From contig NZ_KK211071.1 of assembly GCF_000620085.1 (NCBI RefSeq), positions 5,315 through 67,200 of the forward strand: 61,886 bases of DNA, in the 5' to 3' direction. The stretch comes from Marinobacterium jannaschii DSM 6295 (GTDB lineage Bacteria; Pseudomonadota; Gammaproteobacteria; Pseudomonadales; Balneatricaceae). Positions 10,332 through 22,394 of this stretch are shown here, in pieces. The position numbers were made by a program, and so were the translations under genes. The notes beneath the pieces were generated by a model. The model was not told the DNA's origin. It saw only the letters and a list, made by a program, of their open reading frames with translations, and did no database searches. The number at the start of each line of letters is the position of its first letter. Position 1 is the stretch's first letter.

Positions 10332-11678
10332 TCAAAGATCCCCGTATCGTTTCTGACCACTGCGGGCATCAAGGCCCTTCAGGTAGTTCAGCTTTTCACC
10401 TATTTTCTTTTCCAGCCCCCGATCTTCCGGCTGATACCAGTTACGATCAGCCAGCTCTTCCGGCAGATACGATTCTCCGGCAGCATAGGCGCCTGGTTCG
10501 TTATGGGCATAGCGATATTCATCACCATAGCCCATTTCCTGCATCAGCTTGGTGGGTGCGTTTCGCAGATGCACCGGCACCTCATAGCTGGGCTGCGCGG
10601 CCACATCTGCCTTGCACTGATTGAATGCCATATAGAGCGCATTACTCTTCGGTGCGCAGGCACAATAGACGGCCGCCTGAGCAATTGCGCGCTCCCCCTC
10701 TGCTGGCCCGACACGATCAAACGCATCCCAGGCATTGAGTGCCACCTGCATTGCGCGCGGGTCAGCATTACCGATATCTTCAGAGGCAATCGCTACCAGG
10801 CGCCGGGCAACATAGAGCGGATCACAGCCACCATCGAGCATCCGACAATACCAATAGAGCGCGCCATCCGGCGACGAGCCCCGTACTGACTTATGAAACG
10901 CCGAGATCATGTCATAGAACAGATCACCCTGCTTATCGTAACGCCGACCAGTGGACCGCAGTACTTCATCAAAAACGGCATCGTCGACGATCTCAACATC
11001 ACCTTGCGGCTGCGCCAGATCAGACGCAATCTCCAGCAGATTCAGCGAGCGCCGCGCATCGCCATCCGCCGCCTGAGCAATCTTAGCCAGCATATCATCG
11101 GCAATCTGCAGAGATCGCCCACCCAGGCCTCTTTCAACATCATGCAAAGCCCTATTCAGCAGCTGCCGGATCTCGCTGGCTTCCAGACTGCGCAACAGGT
11201 AGACCCGCGCCCGCGACAGCAGTGCGTTATTTAGTTCAAAGGAAGGGTTTTCGGTGGTCGCCCCGACAAAAATCAGCGTGCCATCTTCGATATAGGGAAG
11301 AAAAGCATCCTGCTGCGACTTATTGAAGCGATGCACCTCATCCACAAACAGGATGGTCTTGCGGCCGCTCTGGGCCTTAATCTGCTTTGCCTGCTCAACC
11401 GCGGCGCGAATCTCCTTCACGCCTGAGAGGACCGCAGAGATGGTCAGAAACTGGGCATCAACATGGTGAGCAATCAGCTTTGCCAGGGTAGTCTTGCCCA
11501 CCCCCGGCGGCCCCCAGAAAATCATGGAGTGCGCCGCCCCCTGCTCCAGGGCCGTACGCAGGGGCTTACCGGGCGCAAGAACATGACTCTGCCCGCAATA
11601 TTCAGAAAGGTCTTGAGGCCTCATACGGGCCGCCAGCGGCTCGTATGCATTTGCCTGGTCGCTAAACAGGTCTTCCAT
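10332..11678 (-). CDS. rarA: Replication-associated recombination protein A (AAA+ ATPase)
   Basis: A 448-residue cytoplasmic AAA+ protein of the RarA/MgsA/WRNIP1 family, which acts at stalled replication forks with SSB and is related to the clamp loader. Walker A is [11 protein letters not shown] (about 56-66), Walker B is [10 protein letters not shown] (about 108-117), and the sensor 1 segment ATTENPSFE follows. The C-terminal part has the tetramerisation region typical of the family. Its ATG overlaps the lolA stop by one base (TAATG), so the two are translationally coupled. Confidence 0.96.
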   Translation of the reverse strand: MEDLFSDQANAYEPLAARMRPQDLSEYCGQSHVLAPGKPLRTALEQGAAHSMIFWGPPGVGKTTLAKLIAHHVDAQFLTISAVLSGVKEIRAAVEQAKQIKAQSGRKTILFVDEVHRFNKSQQDAFLPYIEDGTLIFVGATTENPSFELNNALLSRARVYLLRSLEASEIRQLLNRALHDVERGLGGRSLQIADDMLAKIAQAADGDARRSLNLLEIASDLAQPQGDVEIVDDAVFDEVLRSTGRRYDKQGDLFYDMISAFHKSVRGSSPDGALYWYCRMLDGGCDPLYVARRLVAIASEDIGNADPRAMQVALNAWDAFDRVGPAEGERAIAQAAVYCACAPKSNALYMAFNQCKADVAAQPSYEVPVHLRNAPTKLMQEMGYGDEYRYAHNEPGAYAAGESYLPEELADRNWYQPEDRGLEKKIGEKLNYLKGLDARSGQKRYGDL

Positions 11679-12328
11679 TACACACCTGGGTCGACGATCA
11701 GATCTGCCCCCTCCGGCAGCTCAAATCTAAACATATCTTCAGAGAAGTCCGGATTCACCTGCTGATCATTAAACAGAATCGTGGTCCGTTGGCCTAGCGA
11801 ATCTTCCAGCATCAGCTCGCTTAAAACCCCTTCAGCAAAAGCCAGCCGGATACGCTGAAAGCTGTCCTGATCACTCTTCGGCGTAAGCTCGTAAAGCTTC
11901 ATCTGAGGCGTTTCACCTGCCAAAGCAACGATACTGTAGCGTTCCTGCAGCTGATCAATTCTGCCATTAAGGATCATTGCCGGTGCATTAGAGGTACTGT
12001 CATCCAATGCCCGCCGGGTTACCTGTTCCAGATCCGGATCATGGATCCAGACAAACTCGCCATCGCTGACAATTTCCTGAGGAAAAGGCTCAGAGGCCTG
12101 CCAGCGAAACAGGTTAGGCTTAGCGACAGCCAGGGTACCGGTGCTGGTCTCATTGCGAGATCGCCCCTGCCCGCTATAGGTCACCTGCTGAAAAGTAGCG
12201 CTAAAGCGGGAATAACCGCCCATCAGGCTTTTAAGTTCAGTTGCAGCATCGGCCGCATATCCGGTGACGGTAGTAAATGATGCCGAAACCAGAAGAACGG
12301 TGGTTGTCAGAATACGACTTAATTTCAT
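11678..12328 (-). CDS. lolA: Outer-membrane lipoprotein carrier LolA
   Basis: A 216-residue periplasmic chaperone that takes lipoproteins from LolCDE to LolB. The first 25 residues are a signal peptide ending in TGYA. The mature part matches the LolA fold, with the FSATFQQ segment and the conserved PNLFRWQ patch followed by [20 protein letters not shown]. It lies three bases after ftsK and overlaps the rarA start, an arrangement common in gammaproteobacteria. Confidence 0.95.
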   Translation of the reverse strand: MKLSRILTTTVLLVSASFTTVTGYAADAATELKSLMGGYSRFSATFQQVTYSGQGRSRNETSTGTLAVAKPNLFRWQASEPFPQEIVSDGEFVWIHDPDLEQVTRRALDDSTSNAPAMILNGRIDQLQERYSIVALAGETPQMKLYELTPKSDQDSFQRIRLAFAEGVLSELMLEDSLGQRTTILFNDQQVNPDFSEDMFRFELPEGADLIVDPGV

Positions 12329-12331
12329 CTC

Positions 12332-15028
12332 TTAATCCCTTACTGGAGGTGGCGCCAATACTTCTCGCTGCCCGTTGCTGCCCGCTTCGGAGACAACCCC
12401 GGCAGCCTCCATTGCTTCAATCATTCGCGCCGCGCGGTTGTAGCCGATTTTCAGCTTGCGCTGCACACTGGAGATAGAGGCCTTACGTGTTTCAGTTACA
12501 AACGCCACCGCTTCGTCATAGAGTGGGTCTTGCTCATCATCAAACATCGAACCTGAACCCCCGCCGACTGAATCTGCATCGCCGGCACTTAGAATTTCAT
12601 CGACAAATACCGGTGCCCCCAGCTTTTTCCAGCCCTCCACCACACGATGAACTTCATCGTCGCCGACAAAGGCCCCGTGAACACGATTAGGTACGCTGGT
12701 TCCGGCAGGCAGATAGAGCATATCGCCATAGCCCAGCAGGTTCTCCGCCCCGGCCTGATCAAGAATGGTTCGCGAATCGATCTTGGATGAAACCTGGAAA
12801 GCGATACGAGTCGGCACGTTGGCCTTGATCAGGCCAGTAATGACGTCGACCGATGGACGCTGAGTCGCAAGAATCAGGTGAATACCAGCAGCTCGCGCTT
12901 TCTGGGCAATACGGGCGATAAGCTCTTCAACCTTCTTGCCGACAATCATCATCATGTCGGCAAATTCGTCCACTACCACCACTATATACGGCAGCGTTTC
13001 AAGCTCCGGCGCTGGCTCATCCGACGGCAATCCCTGCTGTTCAGGATTCCACAACGGATCTTTCAGTGGCTGACCGGCCTTACGCGCATTCTCAATCTTG
13101 TCATTGAATCCGGCAATATTTCGCACACCCATCTTCGCCATCAGGCGGTAACGGCGCTCCATTTCTGCCACACACCAACGAAGCCCCGCAGCGGCATCTT
13201 TCATATCGGTGATAACCGGAGTCAACAGATGAGGGATACCATCGTAGATCGACAGTTCCAGCATCTTCGGGTCGACCATGATCAGACGCACTTCATCGGG
13301 CGTTGCCTTAAACAGCAGACTGAGCAGCATGGCGTTGACACCTACCGATTTACCGGAACCGGTGGTACCCGCCACCAACAGGTGGGGCATTTTTGCCAGG
13401 TTCGCCACAACCGGATTGCCGGCAATATCGTTACCGAGGCCAAGCGTCAGCTTTGAAGAGGCTTCAAGATAAGGCTTGGAGTTCAGGACCTCACTCAGCT
13501 GCACTGTCTGGCGCTCTGAATTTGGAATCTCGATCCCCATTACCGACTTACCAGGAATGACCTCCACAACCCTAACACTGCTTACCGCCATCGAGCGGGC
13601 AAGGTCTTTGGCCAGATTGCTGATCTTACTGGCTTTGACTCCCGGCGCCGGCTGAATCTCAAAGCGGGTAATCACCGGCCCCGGATTCACTTCCACAACC
13701 TCAGCGACAACGCTGAAATCCTTCAGTTTCGCCTCCAACAACCGGGACATCGCTTCCAGCTCTGACTCTGAATATCCAGCCGCCTGATTGAGACTTGGGG
13801 GATCAAGTAGCTCGAGCGATGGCAAGCGACGCTTCGGACGCGGCGGTTTCTTGGCTGAAGCCGCCGGATCAAGCCCAAGATCCCGATCCTGCATAGGCTT
13901 ATGCGCTTCAGACAGCGGCACAATCCGGACGTTCTTACGATTTTCTTCCAGCGGCACCACGGCAGCCTGCTCCAGCGGAGAAAACGCCTCTATGACATTC
14001 GCGCTGTCTGAAACTGGACCATCAGCGTCTTCGATTACCGCCGCCACTTCCATCACCTGCTCTGGTTCAGCCACCTTCCGCCGGGTACGCGCAAGCTCCT
14101 CAACAACGGGAGGATCTGGCTCAAAGGGTGGTTCATCATCAAACACAGCCGTAGCCTGACTGTCGGCTTCTGTCAGATCGTAGAGGCCGGCATCTGATTC
14201 AAATCGCGGTTCCTGACGCTCGGCCAGATCTACCCCTTGCGTTGCAACAGAGTCATTGCCAGGCTTGACCCCGAAGAGTTTACGGGACAGCTTATTGCCA
14301 GCACTCTCGGTAACTTCCCGATGACCTATATCGTCCTGATCCTCATATTCGGTCAGCTCGTCGTAGTCAGTTGCATCATCCTGGACAGGTTTTCTCGCCG
14401 GCAAGGAAACCGCGGCTGGCAGCGACAACACCAATTGCCCCAAGCGTTCAAGCAGGGACTTCCAGCTGGCTTCAAGATACAGAGTAATACCAAACAGCAG
14501 GACGGTAGACCAAAACACCGAAGCCCCGGCAACACTGAACCAGGAAACACCCCAGTCGGAAAATGCTTCGCCCAATAACCCACCCGCCGTAAAGGGAAAT
14601 TCCAGACTACGGTTGGTAATGTGCGTTGATACCAGTGCACAACTACTCCCCAGCATCACCAAGAGACCACTGGTTCGCAAAATAAAATACGGCACCCCGT
14701 CAAAAAAACCACTACCCCTGCGCAACAACACCCGCACGCAAGGGTACGCAATCAGCACAGGCAACAAATAGGCACAGACTCCGACCAGAGAGATACCTAA
14801 ATCAGCAAGCCAGGCACCCACCTGCCCGGCAAAATTGCTCACTTCAGGCTGATAGCCCAGGTGAGACCAGCCCGGGTCTCTCGGGTCATATCCGAGCAGT
14901 GCGAGTAACAGAAGAATATTGGCTCCGAGTACAACGATAACAGCGGCCTCCGCCGCCACTCGGGTTAACTGCGGTACAAAGCTTAAACGCTGTCCGTGAT
15001 CGGGTTCGCTCAAGACAAGCTTCCTCAT
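12332..15028 (-). CDS. ftsK: DNA translocase FtsK
   Basis: About 898 residues. The order is an N-terminal four-helix membrane domain (about 25-180) that anchors at the septum, an acidic and proline-rich linker (about 205-420), a RecA-like motor with Walker [11 protein letters not shown] and Walker [13 protein letters not shown], and a C-terminal gamma winged helix that reads KOPS. It pumps DNA toward dif during division and activates XerCD. The linker is short compared with E. coli FtsK. The start is uncertain: I use ATG 15028, but TTG 15013 has a better AGGAAG site and TTG 15040 extends the frame. Confidence 0.95.
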   Translation of the reverse strand: MRKLVLSEPDHGQRLSFVPQLTRVAAEAAVIVVLGANILLLLALLGYDPRDPGWSHLGYQPEVSNFAGQVGAWLADLGISLVGVCAYLLPVLIAYPCVRVLLRRGSGFFDGVPYFILRTSGLLVMLGSSCALVSTHITNRSLEFPFTAGGLLGEAFSDWGVSWFSVAGASVFWSTVLLFGITLYLEASWKSLLERLGQLVLSLPAAVSLPARKPVQDDATDYDELTEYEDQDDIGHREVTESAGNKLSRKLFGVKPGNDSVATQGVDLAERQEPRFESDAGLYDLTEADSQATAVFDDEPPFEPDPPVVEELARTRRKVAEPEQVMEVAAVIEDADGPVSDSANVIEAFSPLEQAAVVPLEENRKNVRIVPLSEAHKPMQDRDLGLDPAASAKKPPRPKRRLPSLELLDPPSLNQAAGYSESELEAMSRLLEAKLKDFSVVAEVVEVNPGPVITRFEIQPAPGVKASKISNLAKDLARSMAVSSVRVVEVIPGKSVMGIEIPNSERQTVQLSEVLNSKPYLEASSKLTLGLGNDIAGNPVVANLAKMPHLLVAGTTGSGKSVGVNAMLLSLLFKATPDEVRLIMVDPKMLELSIYDGIPHLLTPVITDMKDAAAGLRWCVAEMERRYRLMAKMGVRNIAGFNDKIENARKAGQPLKDPLWNPEQQGLPSDEPAPELETLPYIVVVVDEFADMMMIVGKKVEELIARIAQKARAAGIHLILATQRPSVDVITGLIKANVPTRIAFQVSSKIDSRTILDQAGAENLLGYGDMLYLPAGTSVPNRVHGAFVGDDEVHRVVEGWKKLGAPVFVDEILSAGDADSVGGGSGSMFDDEQDPLYDEAVAFVTETRKASISSVQRKLKIGYNRAARMIEAMEAAGVVSEAGSNGQREVLAPPPVRD

Positions 15029-15250
15029 TTCTACATACAAAAAAACGGCCTAGACAATACCACATTTGGCCGACGCAAACCGTTGCTCCTCCCTCCCTTT
15101 AAAGCCAGCTGCGGCCTTCCCAGTCGCTTTCATCAATGCAACCACCACTAAATACCGTTAAAAAAATTCATCTTGTTGCTGAACTAATACTTATGGGCCA
15201 TAGTAGATGCAACGCTTTTAACACTGGCTTAGCAGGGAACAATCAGGATC

Positions 15251-16081
15251 ATGTCACTGCCCAATCTTTTTATGGATAATAATCGCGCGCTAACCTTTTC
15301 TATCGGTGATCGTCACTTTGGCATTGATGTAAAGAACATTCTGGCATTCACGGATTCCTTCACTGACATCAAATCAGCAGCACAGGACTCGACCGGCTTT
15401 ATCGGATACCTGGACTACCGGGAAACACTAGTGCAGGTGTTTGAATGTGCGACAGCACTCAAATTACCGAGGGAACGCGACCTCCAGGAAGCGCTGATTT
15501 CAGAACTGAACAGTTACCAGCAGGCGCATATCGACTGGGTGGACGCCCTGACCCAATCAATCACCGAAGGCAAGCCTTTCACCAAAGCCCGCGATCCCCG
15601 CATGTGTGATTTCGGAAAGTGGTACTACAGCTTCACTACTGAGGATGAAGGCCTTCGCGGCATGCTTAAAAAGCTGGAGAACCCGCATAACCAGATCCAT
15701 GCGCTGGCAGACCGACTGCTGGCGATGCGCGATGCCGACGATACTGCGCAGGCGATTCGGACACTGGAGATCGAACGGGACACCACACTGAAAAACCTGT
15801 TGCGTACACTTCATTCTATTCAGGATTACCTGCGCACCAACATACACCCCGTCGTCCTTCATATTACTCACGACGGACAGACTCCGTGGTTTTCAATGGT
15901 GCTCGATGAGATAGATGAAATCATCGATTACGACATCAACCGACTGGATACAGCGGCCACCAGCAACTCTCAGGAACCGGTCGATGGCTACGTCAGAGAC
16001 AAGTCGGGCGTCAATTTCATGATGCTTTCAATGGACAAGCTGCATGCCTCATTAACAGGCAAAATTGCAGCAACTGCTTGA
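15251..16081 (+). CDS. CheW-like protein with inserted CZB zinc-binding domain
   Basis: A 276-residue soluble protein. Residues about 13-72 look like the first half of a CheW fold (TFSIGDRHFGIDVKNI and GFIGYLDYRETLVQVFE). Residues about 88-195 form a CZB (chemoreceptor zinc-binding) helical domain with His93, the CDFGKW motif at 119-124, His146 and His150, the expected 3His/1Cys set. Residues about 198-272 resume a CheW-like beta segment (WFSMVLDEIDEIIDY and GVNFMMLSMDKL). The domain arrangement suggests a scaffold that responds to zinc or oxidants, which is inference. No che genes are adjacent. It is divergent from ftsK and precedes trxB. Confidence 0.8.
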   Translation: MSLPNLFMDNNRALTFSIGDRHFGIDVKNILAFTDSFTDIKSAAQDSTGFIGYLDYRETLVQVFECATALKLPRERDLQEALISELNSYQQAHIDWVDALTQSITEGKPFTKARDPRMCDFGKWYYSFTTEDEGLRGMLKKLENPHNQIHALADRLLAMRDADDTAQAIRTLEIERDTTLKNLLRTLHSIQDYLRTNIHPVVLHITHDGQTPWFSMVLDEIDEIIDYDINRLDTAATSNSQEPVDGYVRDKSGVNFMMLSMDKLHASLTGKIAATA

Positions 16082-16133
16082 AAAATGGAAATGTGGCCTT
16101 ATTCTTGGCCCTTATCTATGTCCATCTGATTGA

Positions 16134-17099
<966 letters not shown>

Positions 17100-17106
17100 G
17101 TCTGTA

Positions 17107-17132
17107 GCGGGCATCCCAGGATGCCCGCCTTT
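17107..17132 (+). terminator. Weak hairpin terminator after trxB
   Basis: GCGGGCATCC pairs with GGATGCCCGC across a two-base loop, followed by CTTTC. The T run is short, so termination may be partial. Confidence 0.55.
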
Positions 17133-17140
17133 CAACTCCT

Positions 17141-17854
17141 ATGATATTCTGGCTTGAATCCCCCACTGCCCCGTTCCCGCCTGTCGGCACCGCCCTGAAA
17201 GACCCCAACGGCCTCCTGGCTGCGGGTGGCGACCTTTCCACCGACCGCCTTCTCGGCGCATACAGACGTGGCATATTCCCCTGGTACAACCCAGGCGAGC
17301 CCATTCTCTGGTGGAGCCCCGACCCGCGCTGCATAATCACCCCCGACCGGTTGCACATCTCCCGCAGCATGAAGAAGCGCCTGCGTAAGAAAGACTTTCA
17401 GATCACATTTGATCAGGATTTCCACGGCGTTATCGAAGCCTGCGCTGCACCGCGTGAAAACGAGGCTGGTACCTGGATTAGCCGCGAAATGAAACACGCC
17501 TACCAGACGCTGCATCAGGAAGGTCACGCACACTCCGTCGAAGTCTGGATGGATGGCGAACTGGCCGGCGGGCTTTACGGTGTAGCCATAGGGCGGGTTT
17601 TCTTCGGCGAGTCAATGTTCAGTCGCCAGAGAGACGCCTCAAAAATTGCATTTATCGGACTGGTCGAACAACTCAGATTCTGGGGCTATGCTTTAATTGA
17701 CTGCCAGGTAACGAACTCGCACTTACTCAGCCTGGGTGCCTATGAAGTCCCGCGAAGCACGTTCCTGCAGCATCTGGAGCAGTCTATCGATATAACTCCG
17801 GAACATGAATGGATCTTTGATCCTAACTGCTTTGAGTGCGGAAACGATGTATGA
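17141..17854 (+). CDS. aat: Leucyl/phenylalanyl-tRNA--protein transferase
   Basis: A 237-residue N-end rule enzyme that adds Leu or Phe to N-terminal Arg or Lys of proteins. It carries the family signature [20 protein letters not shown] and the catalytic-region [15 protein letters not shown]. It overlaps bpt by four bases (ATGA), and clpA-clpS, which degrade its products, lie just downstream, so the whole neighbourhood serves N-degron proteolysis. Confidence 0.96.
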   Translation: MIFWLESPTAPFPPVGTALKDPNGLLAAGGDLSTDRLLGAYRRGIFPWYNPGEPILWWSPDPRCIITPDRLHISRSMKKRLRKKDFQITFDQDFHGVIEACAAPRENEAGTWISREMKHAYQTLHQEGHAHSVEVWMDGELAGGLYGVAIGRVFFGESMFSRQRDASKIAFIGLVEQLRFWGYALIDCQVTNSHLLSLGAYEVPRSTFLQHLEQSIDITPEHEWIFDPNCFECGNDV

Positions 17855-18561
17855 CCAATCTGAGAACACTGCATTTTTATGCCACCCCGGAACATGACTG
17901 CAGCTATCTGCAGGACCGGGAAGCCAAAACACTGTTTGTAGACCCTCAGGCGATTATCGCCAAGGATACCTACAGCCAGCTTTCAGATCTTGGATTTCGC
18001 CGCAGCGGCCGTCATATCTACCGCCCTCACTGCAATGACTGCCAGGCATGCATATCAGTCAGAATCCCCTCTACAGAGTTCCAGCCAAGCCGCAGCCAGA
18101 AACGGGTCCTGAGTAAGAACAGTGATATTAAGATCCGCGTCGTCACGCCACAGTTTAATCAGGAATACTACGAACTCTATTCCCGCTACATCTCCTCACG
18201 CCATGCCGATGGTGACATGTACCCACCCAGCGCAGAACAATTCAATTCTTTTCTTGTCGATGGCGATCAGGAAAGCTGCTTTATTGAAATGAGGGGACCA
18301 GACAACAGCCTGATGGCGATCGCCGTGACCGATTACCTTGAAAATGGACTGTCCGCCATCTATACCTTCTACGACCCGGATGACACCCGGCGCAGCCTGG
18401 GCACCTTCGCGATTCTTGCCCAGATTCGCCATGCATGCCATATAGGACTGCCTTACGTCTATCTGGGATACTGGGTACGAGAATGCAGAAAGATGAGCTA
18501 CAAAATTGCATTTCGTCCCAGTGAACTACTTCTGGATGGCCACTGGGTAACAATTAAGTAA
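17851..18561 (+). CDS. bpt: Aspartate/glutamate leucyltransferase (Bpt/Ate family)
   Basis: A 236-residue transferase of the arginyltransferase family. Bacterial members add Leu to N-terminal Asp or Glu, creating ClpS substrates. Visible marks are the N-terminal [16 protein letters not shown], the Cys pair in [11 protein letters not shown] (about 59-69) and [13 protein letters not shown] near the C-terminus. The frame runs upstream to 17836, but ATG 17851 follows GCGGAAACG and overlaps the aat stop, so I use it. Confidence 0.92.
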   Translation: MTNLRTLHFYATPEHDCSYLQDREAKTLFVDPQAIIAKDTYSQLSDLGFRRSGRHIYRPHCNDCQACISVRIPSTEFQPSRSQKRVLSKNSDIKIRVVTPQFNQEYYELYSRYISSRHADGDMYPPSAEQFNSFLVDGDQESCFIEMRGPDNSLMAIAVTDYLENGLSAIYTFYDPDDTRRSLGTFAILAQIRHACHIGLPYVYLGYWVRECRKMSYKIAFRPSELLLDGHWVTIK

Positions 18562-18667
18562 TTGCCCTACAACATAAATGTCTTTGATATTGCAGGCCAT
18601 TTAGGGCAGAATACGGCGCTTAAAATACAGGTCTGGGCTTTAAAAAGCCGAACGAGGTAGGTACTGA

Positions 18668-18886
18668 ATGGCTAAAGAAGATAGCTTTGAAATGGAAGGC
18701 ACCGTTGTTGACACTCTGCCGAACACTATGTTCCGTGTAGAGCTCGAAAACGGTCACGTTGTTGTTGCTCACATCTCCGGTAAAATGCGCAAAAACTACA
18801 TCCGCATTCTGACAGGTGACAAAGTTAAGGTCGAACTGACACCTTACGATCTGAGCAAAGGTCGCATTGTTTACCGCGCCCGTTAA
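18668..18886 (+). CDS. infA: Translation initiation factor IF-1
   Basis: A 72-residue S1/OB-fold protein that binds the 30S A site during initiation. The sequence from [19 protein letters not shown] through [13 protein letters not shown] matches the family along its full length. It is transcribed after bpt and converges on clpA. Confidence 0.98.
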   Translation: MAKEDSFEMEGTVVDTLPNTMFRVELENGHVVVAHISGKMRKNYIRILTGDKVKVELTPYDLSKGRIVYRAR

Positions 18887-18907
18887 GCAGCTACCCTGAC
18901 CTGCCAT

Positions 18908-18930
18908 AGAGGCAGCCATCAGGCTGCCTC
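18908..18930. terminator. Hairpin shared by infA and clpA 3' ends
   Basis: GAGGCAGCC and GGCTGCCTC form a stem around ATCA that includes the clpA stop codon. There is no strong T run on either side, so it may be an mRNA end stabiliser. Confidence 0.45.
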
Positions 18931-21174
18931 CATAACCTCCACAACAATCTCCCCATCTTCAGAGACGGTAATAAATACCTCTCCACCGCGGTCCGCCAGG
19001 TCACCGAAAAGAATCATTTCAGCAAGCGGCTTCTTCAGCTTATCCTGAATCAATCGTTTCATCGGACGCGCACCCATCTGCTCATCATAGCCATTGCTGG
19101 CAAACCAGCTACGGGCAGCCTCATCCATATGCAACACAACCTTCTTCTCATCAAGCTGCGCCTGAAGCTCTGTCAGGAACTTGTCGACGACGCCTTTGAT
19201 AATATCGTGAGTCAGTGCTTTGAACTGGATAATTGCATCCAGTCGGTTACGGAACTCCGGTGTAAACATCTTACGGATTGCCGCCATGCCGTCACTGGTA
19301 TGATCCTGATGAGTAAAACCAAATGATGCCCTGGCCATCGCCTCAGCCCCGGCATTGGTGGTCATCACCATAATCACATTGCGGAAATCAGCCTTGCGAC
19401 CGTTATTGTCGGTCAGGGTACCGTTGTCCATCACCTGCAACAGCAGATTAAAGACTTCCGGATGAGCTTTCTCTATCTCATCCAGCAACAGCACACAGTG
19501 CGGAGACTTGGTGATCGCTTCAGTCAGCAGACCGCCCTGGTCGTAACCAACATAACCCGGAGGCGCACCGATCAGTCGAGAAACCGTATGGCGCTCCATA
19601 TACTCTGACATATCGAAGCGCACCAGCTCGATTCCCATCAGCCGTGCCAACTGAGTGGTCACTTCCGTCTTACCTACACCGGTCGGACCTGAAAACAGGA
19701 AGCAGCCCACAGGCTTATTTGGATCCTTCAGACCTGCACGGGAAAGCTTGATTGCCGATGACAGGGTATCAATAGCCTCGTTCTGACCCAACACCACCAT
19801 CTTCAGATTGCCATCTATATTCGCCAGGAGATCCTTATCAGAGGCCGAGACACTTTTCGGCGGGATTCTGGCGATCTTGGCAACGATAGCCTCAACGTCG
19901 ATGACTTCAATAGTCTTCTTACGCAACTCAGAAGGCAGGAGGCGCTGGTAAGCACCCGCTTCATCAATCACATCAATGGCCTTATCAGGCATATGCTTAT
20001 CATTGATATAGCGGTCAGCCAGCTCTGCGGCCGCTCTCAGGGCATCATCTTCATAGGTCAGCTCATGATGGGACTCAAAACGCTGTTTCAAGCCGCGCAG
20101 TATCTGGTAAGTGTCGTCCACGCTAGGCTCAACCACATCAACCTTCTGGAAGCGGCGGGCCAGCGCACGATCCTTTTCAAAAATTCCGCGGAACTCCTGG
20201 AAAGTGGTAGATCCAATACAGCGAATCTCACCGGAACTCAGCAGAGGCTTAAGCAGGTTGGAGGCATCCATTGAGCCACCGGACGCGGCGCCCGCGCCAA
20301 TAATGGTGTGGATCTCATCAATAAACAGGATCGCATGTTCCTGACGCTTGATTTCGTTCAACAGCCCTTTAAGGCGTTTCTCGAAATCACCGCGGTATTT
20401 GGTCCCGGCGAGTAGCGCACCCAGATCCAGTGCATGGACAACTGAATCCTTAATAATGTCAGGTACCTTACCCTCGACTATAAGCTTGGCCAGACCTTCA
20501 GCTATTGCGGTCTTACCAACACCGGCCTCACCGACCAGTAGCGGATTATTCTTGCGGCGTCGTGAAAGAATCTGCACAACGCGCTCCACTTCCGAGTCAC
20601 GCCCCACAAGCGGATCGATACGGCCCTGTGATGCCTGAACGTTCAGGTTCACTGCATACTTGGCCAGCGGGCTTTTCTCGCCCTCTTCAGTCGCTTCTCC
20701 CTCAAGAGGTGTATTAGGCTCTTCCACATCATGCTCCGGCGACTTGGAAACACCGTGGGAGATAAAGTTGACTGTATCTATGCGCTCCACACCCTGCTTC
20801 TGCAAGGCATAGACAGCTTGGCTTTCCTGTTCACTAAAGATAGCCACCAGTACATTGGCGCCAGTAACTTCGCTTTTACCGGATGACTGAACATGAAACA
20901 CTGCGCGCTGCAGTACACGCTGGAATCCCAGTGTTGGCTGAGTTTCCACATCAGGAATGTTATCGGGCAACAATGGCGTGGTTTCATCAATGAAATCAGT
21001 AAGCTGCTTACGAAGCTGCTCGAAATCAGCTCCACAGGCGCGCAATACGTCCGACGCTTCGCGGTTATCGAGCAATGCCAGCAGCAAGTGCTCAACCGTC
21101 ATAAACTCATGCCGCTTCTCTTTCGCATTCTTGAAGGCTGCACTGAGCGTGTCTTCTAAACCTCTATCAAGCAT
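18919..21174 (-). CDS. clpA: ATP-dependent Clp protease ATP-binding subunit ClpA
   Basis: A 751-residue Hsp100 unfoldase for ClpP. The double Clp N domain spans about 1-140. D1 has Walker A GEAGVGKTA, and D2 has Walker A GPTGVGKTE and VLLLDEIEKAHPEVF. An IGL/IGF-type ClpP loop should lie in D2, but I did not place it exactly. The start follows GGAAGGAGG. It is 15 bases after clpS, so the adaptor and unfoldase are made together. Confidence 0.97.
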   Translation of the reverse strand: MLDRGLEDTLSAAFKNAKEKRHEFMTVEHLLLALLDNREASDVLRACGADFEQLRKQLTDFIDETTPLLPDNIPDVETQPTLGFQRVLQRAVFHVQSSGKSEVTGANVLVAIFSEQESQAVYALQKQGVERIDTVNFISHGVSKSPEHDVEEPNTPLEGEATEEGEKSPLAKYAVNLNVQASQGRIDPLVGRDSEVERVVQILSRRRKNNPLLVGEAGVGKTAIAEGLAKLIVEGKVPDIIKDSVVHALDLGALLAGTKYRGDFEKRLKGLLNEIKRQEHAILFIDEIHTIIGAGAASGGSMDASNLLKPLLSSGEIRCIGSTTFQEFRGIFEKDRALARRFQKVDVVEPSVDDTYQILRGLKQRFESHHELTYEDDALRAAAELADRYINDKHMPDKAIDVIDEAGAYQRLLPSELRKKTIEVIDVEAIVAKIARIPPKSVSASDKDLLANIDGNLKMVVLGQNEAIDTLSSAIKLSRAGLKDPNKPVGCFLFSGPTGVGKTEVTTQLARLMGIELVRFDMSEYMERHTVSRLIGAPPGYVGYDQGGLLTEAITKSPHCVLLLDEIEKAHPEVFNLLLQVMDNGTLTDNNGRKADFRNVIMVMTTNAGAEAMARASFGFTHQDHTSDGMAAIRKMFTPEFRNRLDAIIQFKALTHDIIKGVVDKFLTELQAQLDEKKVVLHMDEAARSWFASNGYDEQMGARPMKRLIQDKLKKPLAEMILFGDLADRGGEVFITVSEDGEIVVEVMEAA

Positions 21175-21189
21175 GGTGCCTCCTTCCAG

Positions 21190-21519
21190 CTATACGCTCT
21201 CAATTTCACATAACAAGGGATGCTTATTATCTCTTGCATATTGATTCACCATTGCCGCTTTAGTTTCCGCGACTTCACGGGTAAATACCCCACACACTCC
21301 CTTACCTTGAGTATGGACCGATAACATCACCTGCGTCGCCTTTTCCTCATCCATGTGGAAGAAAAGCATCAGGATTTCAACCACAAATTCCATAGGTGTA
21401 TAATCATCATTGAGTAACACCACACGATACAGCGATGGCCGTTCGAGCTCTGGCTTAGCTTCCTGAGTCGCTACGCCATGATCAAACTCTTCATTGCTAT
21501 CGTGGCCCTCATCGGACAT
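21190..21519 (-). CDS. clpS: ClpS adaptor protein
   Basis: A 109-residue N-recognin that hands N-degron proteins to ClpA. The flexible N-terminus is followed by the core with [18 protein letters not shown] and the [14 protein letters not shown] segment. The frame extends to 21546, but ATG 21519 has AAAGAG upstream and gives the usual length. Confidence 0.95.
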   Translation of the reverse strand: MSDEGHDSNEEFDHGVATQEAKPELERPSLYRVVLLNDDYTPMEFVVEILMLFFHMDEEKATQVMLSVHTQGKGVCGVFTREVAETKAAMVNQYARDNKHPLLCEIESV

Positions 21520-21916
21520 TCGTATCTCTTTCACTGTCAGTTGCACCTTGTCGTACTCAATCCAAACTCTAGTTCGTTACCCTTCAGCATAACCTTTGTT
21601 GCAGCAATTTCACCTGAAAATCTCTTAAAGCCGATACAGCCTCGCCAAAATCCGCAACATTCCCGGAATACGGCGTAATACTGGCAGCCAATTACTAACA
21701 TCAATGTGGCGACAGGCCTCATCACCGACCGGCACGCCACCCCAATACAGCAAAGCCTGTTCACTCCGGCTGGCGAATCCTCAGCGAAAAGTCCGGCAAG
21801 CATTGACCTATCATTCAAGAAAACAACACGACCTGACACGCAAGATAGTTGAATTAATGCCACCAACAGACAATCAGGCCGAATGACAGACCTCTGACCT
21901 AGGGAAGGAGAAGAAT
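21520..21916. other. clpS-cspD intergenic, left part, no supported gene
   Basis: The region holds the divergent control sequences of clpS and cspD. A minus-strand frame at 21537-21866 overlaps the clpS leader and shows no family resemblance. I see no RNA gene. Confidence 0.5.
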
Positions 21917-22012
21917 ATGTCTGAAATTTATAGTGGACTCCTGATCAGGTGCTATACTGCCGTGAGCAGGTGCAGCACAGTCGTGACTCAGCAACCTCCA
22001 ATTAAAAATTGA
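21917..22012 (+). CDS. Possible 31-residue small ORF upstream of cspD
   Basis: An ATG at 21917 follows AAGGAGAAGAAT, an almost ideal ribosome site, and the frame runs 31 codons to TGA at 22010-22012. The peptide begins MSEIYSGLLIRCYTAVSRC. I recognise no family. An extended -10 (TGCTATACT, near 21950) lies inside it and could be the cspD promoter, which argues against the ORF being the main use of this DNA. Confidence 0.25.
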   Translation: MSEIYSGLLIRCYTAVSRCSTVVTQQPPIKN

Positions 22013-22126
22013 CACACCCTTTTCGCTTTTGCAGATCTTGCTCAGGGCTCTGCATTGTAACAGCTGAAAAAGCGCAAGTTTAAGGCGACAGGTGCCTTTA
22101 GTATTTTTGAGTTTTAGGAGTTTTCT

Positions 22127-22339
22127 ATGCAGACAGGGAAAGTAAAGTGGTTTAACAATGCGAAAGGTTACGGATTCATCCTTTCAGAAGATTATGAGGA
22201 AGATCTCTTTGCACACTACTCTGCGATACAGGCTGACGGATATAAAAGCCTGAAGGCCGGACAGATGGTTGAGTTTGAAACCCAACCGGGGCCAAAAGGA
22301 ACCCACGCCATAAACATTAAGCCTCTCGACAAGCAATAA
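22127..22339 (+). CDS. cspD: Cold shock domain protein CspD-like
   Basis: A 70-residue OB-fold nucleic-acid-binding protein. RNP1 is KGYGFI and RNP2 is DLFAHYS. The acidic insert EDYEED and the position divergent from clpS-clpA match CspD, a stationary-phase inhibitor of replication in E. coli. A TTTTAGGAG site precedes the ATG, and a bidirectional terminator follows. Confidence 0.92.
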   Translation: MQTGKVKWFNNAKGYGFILSEDYEEDLFAHYSAIQADGYKSLKAGQMVEFETQPGPKGTHAINIKPLDKQ

Positions 22340-22349
22340 TTGTCACACA

Positions 22350-22381
22350 ATAAAAAACCAGCCATTTGGCTGGTTTTTTAT
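22350..22381. terminator. Bidirectional terminator between cspD and icd
   Basis: AAAAAACCAGCCA and its partner TGGCTGGTTTTTT form a stem with A and T runs on both sides, suiting the convergent cspD and icd genes. Confidence 0.9.
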
Positions 22382-22394
22382 TATTGATCGAACA

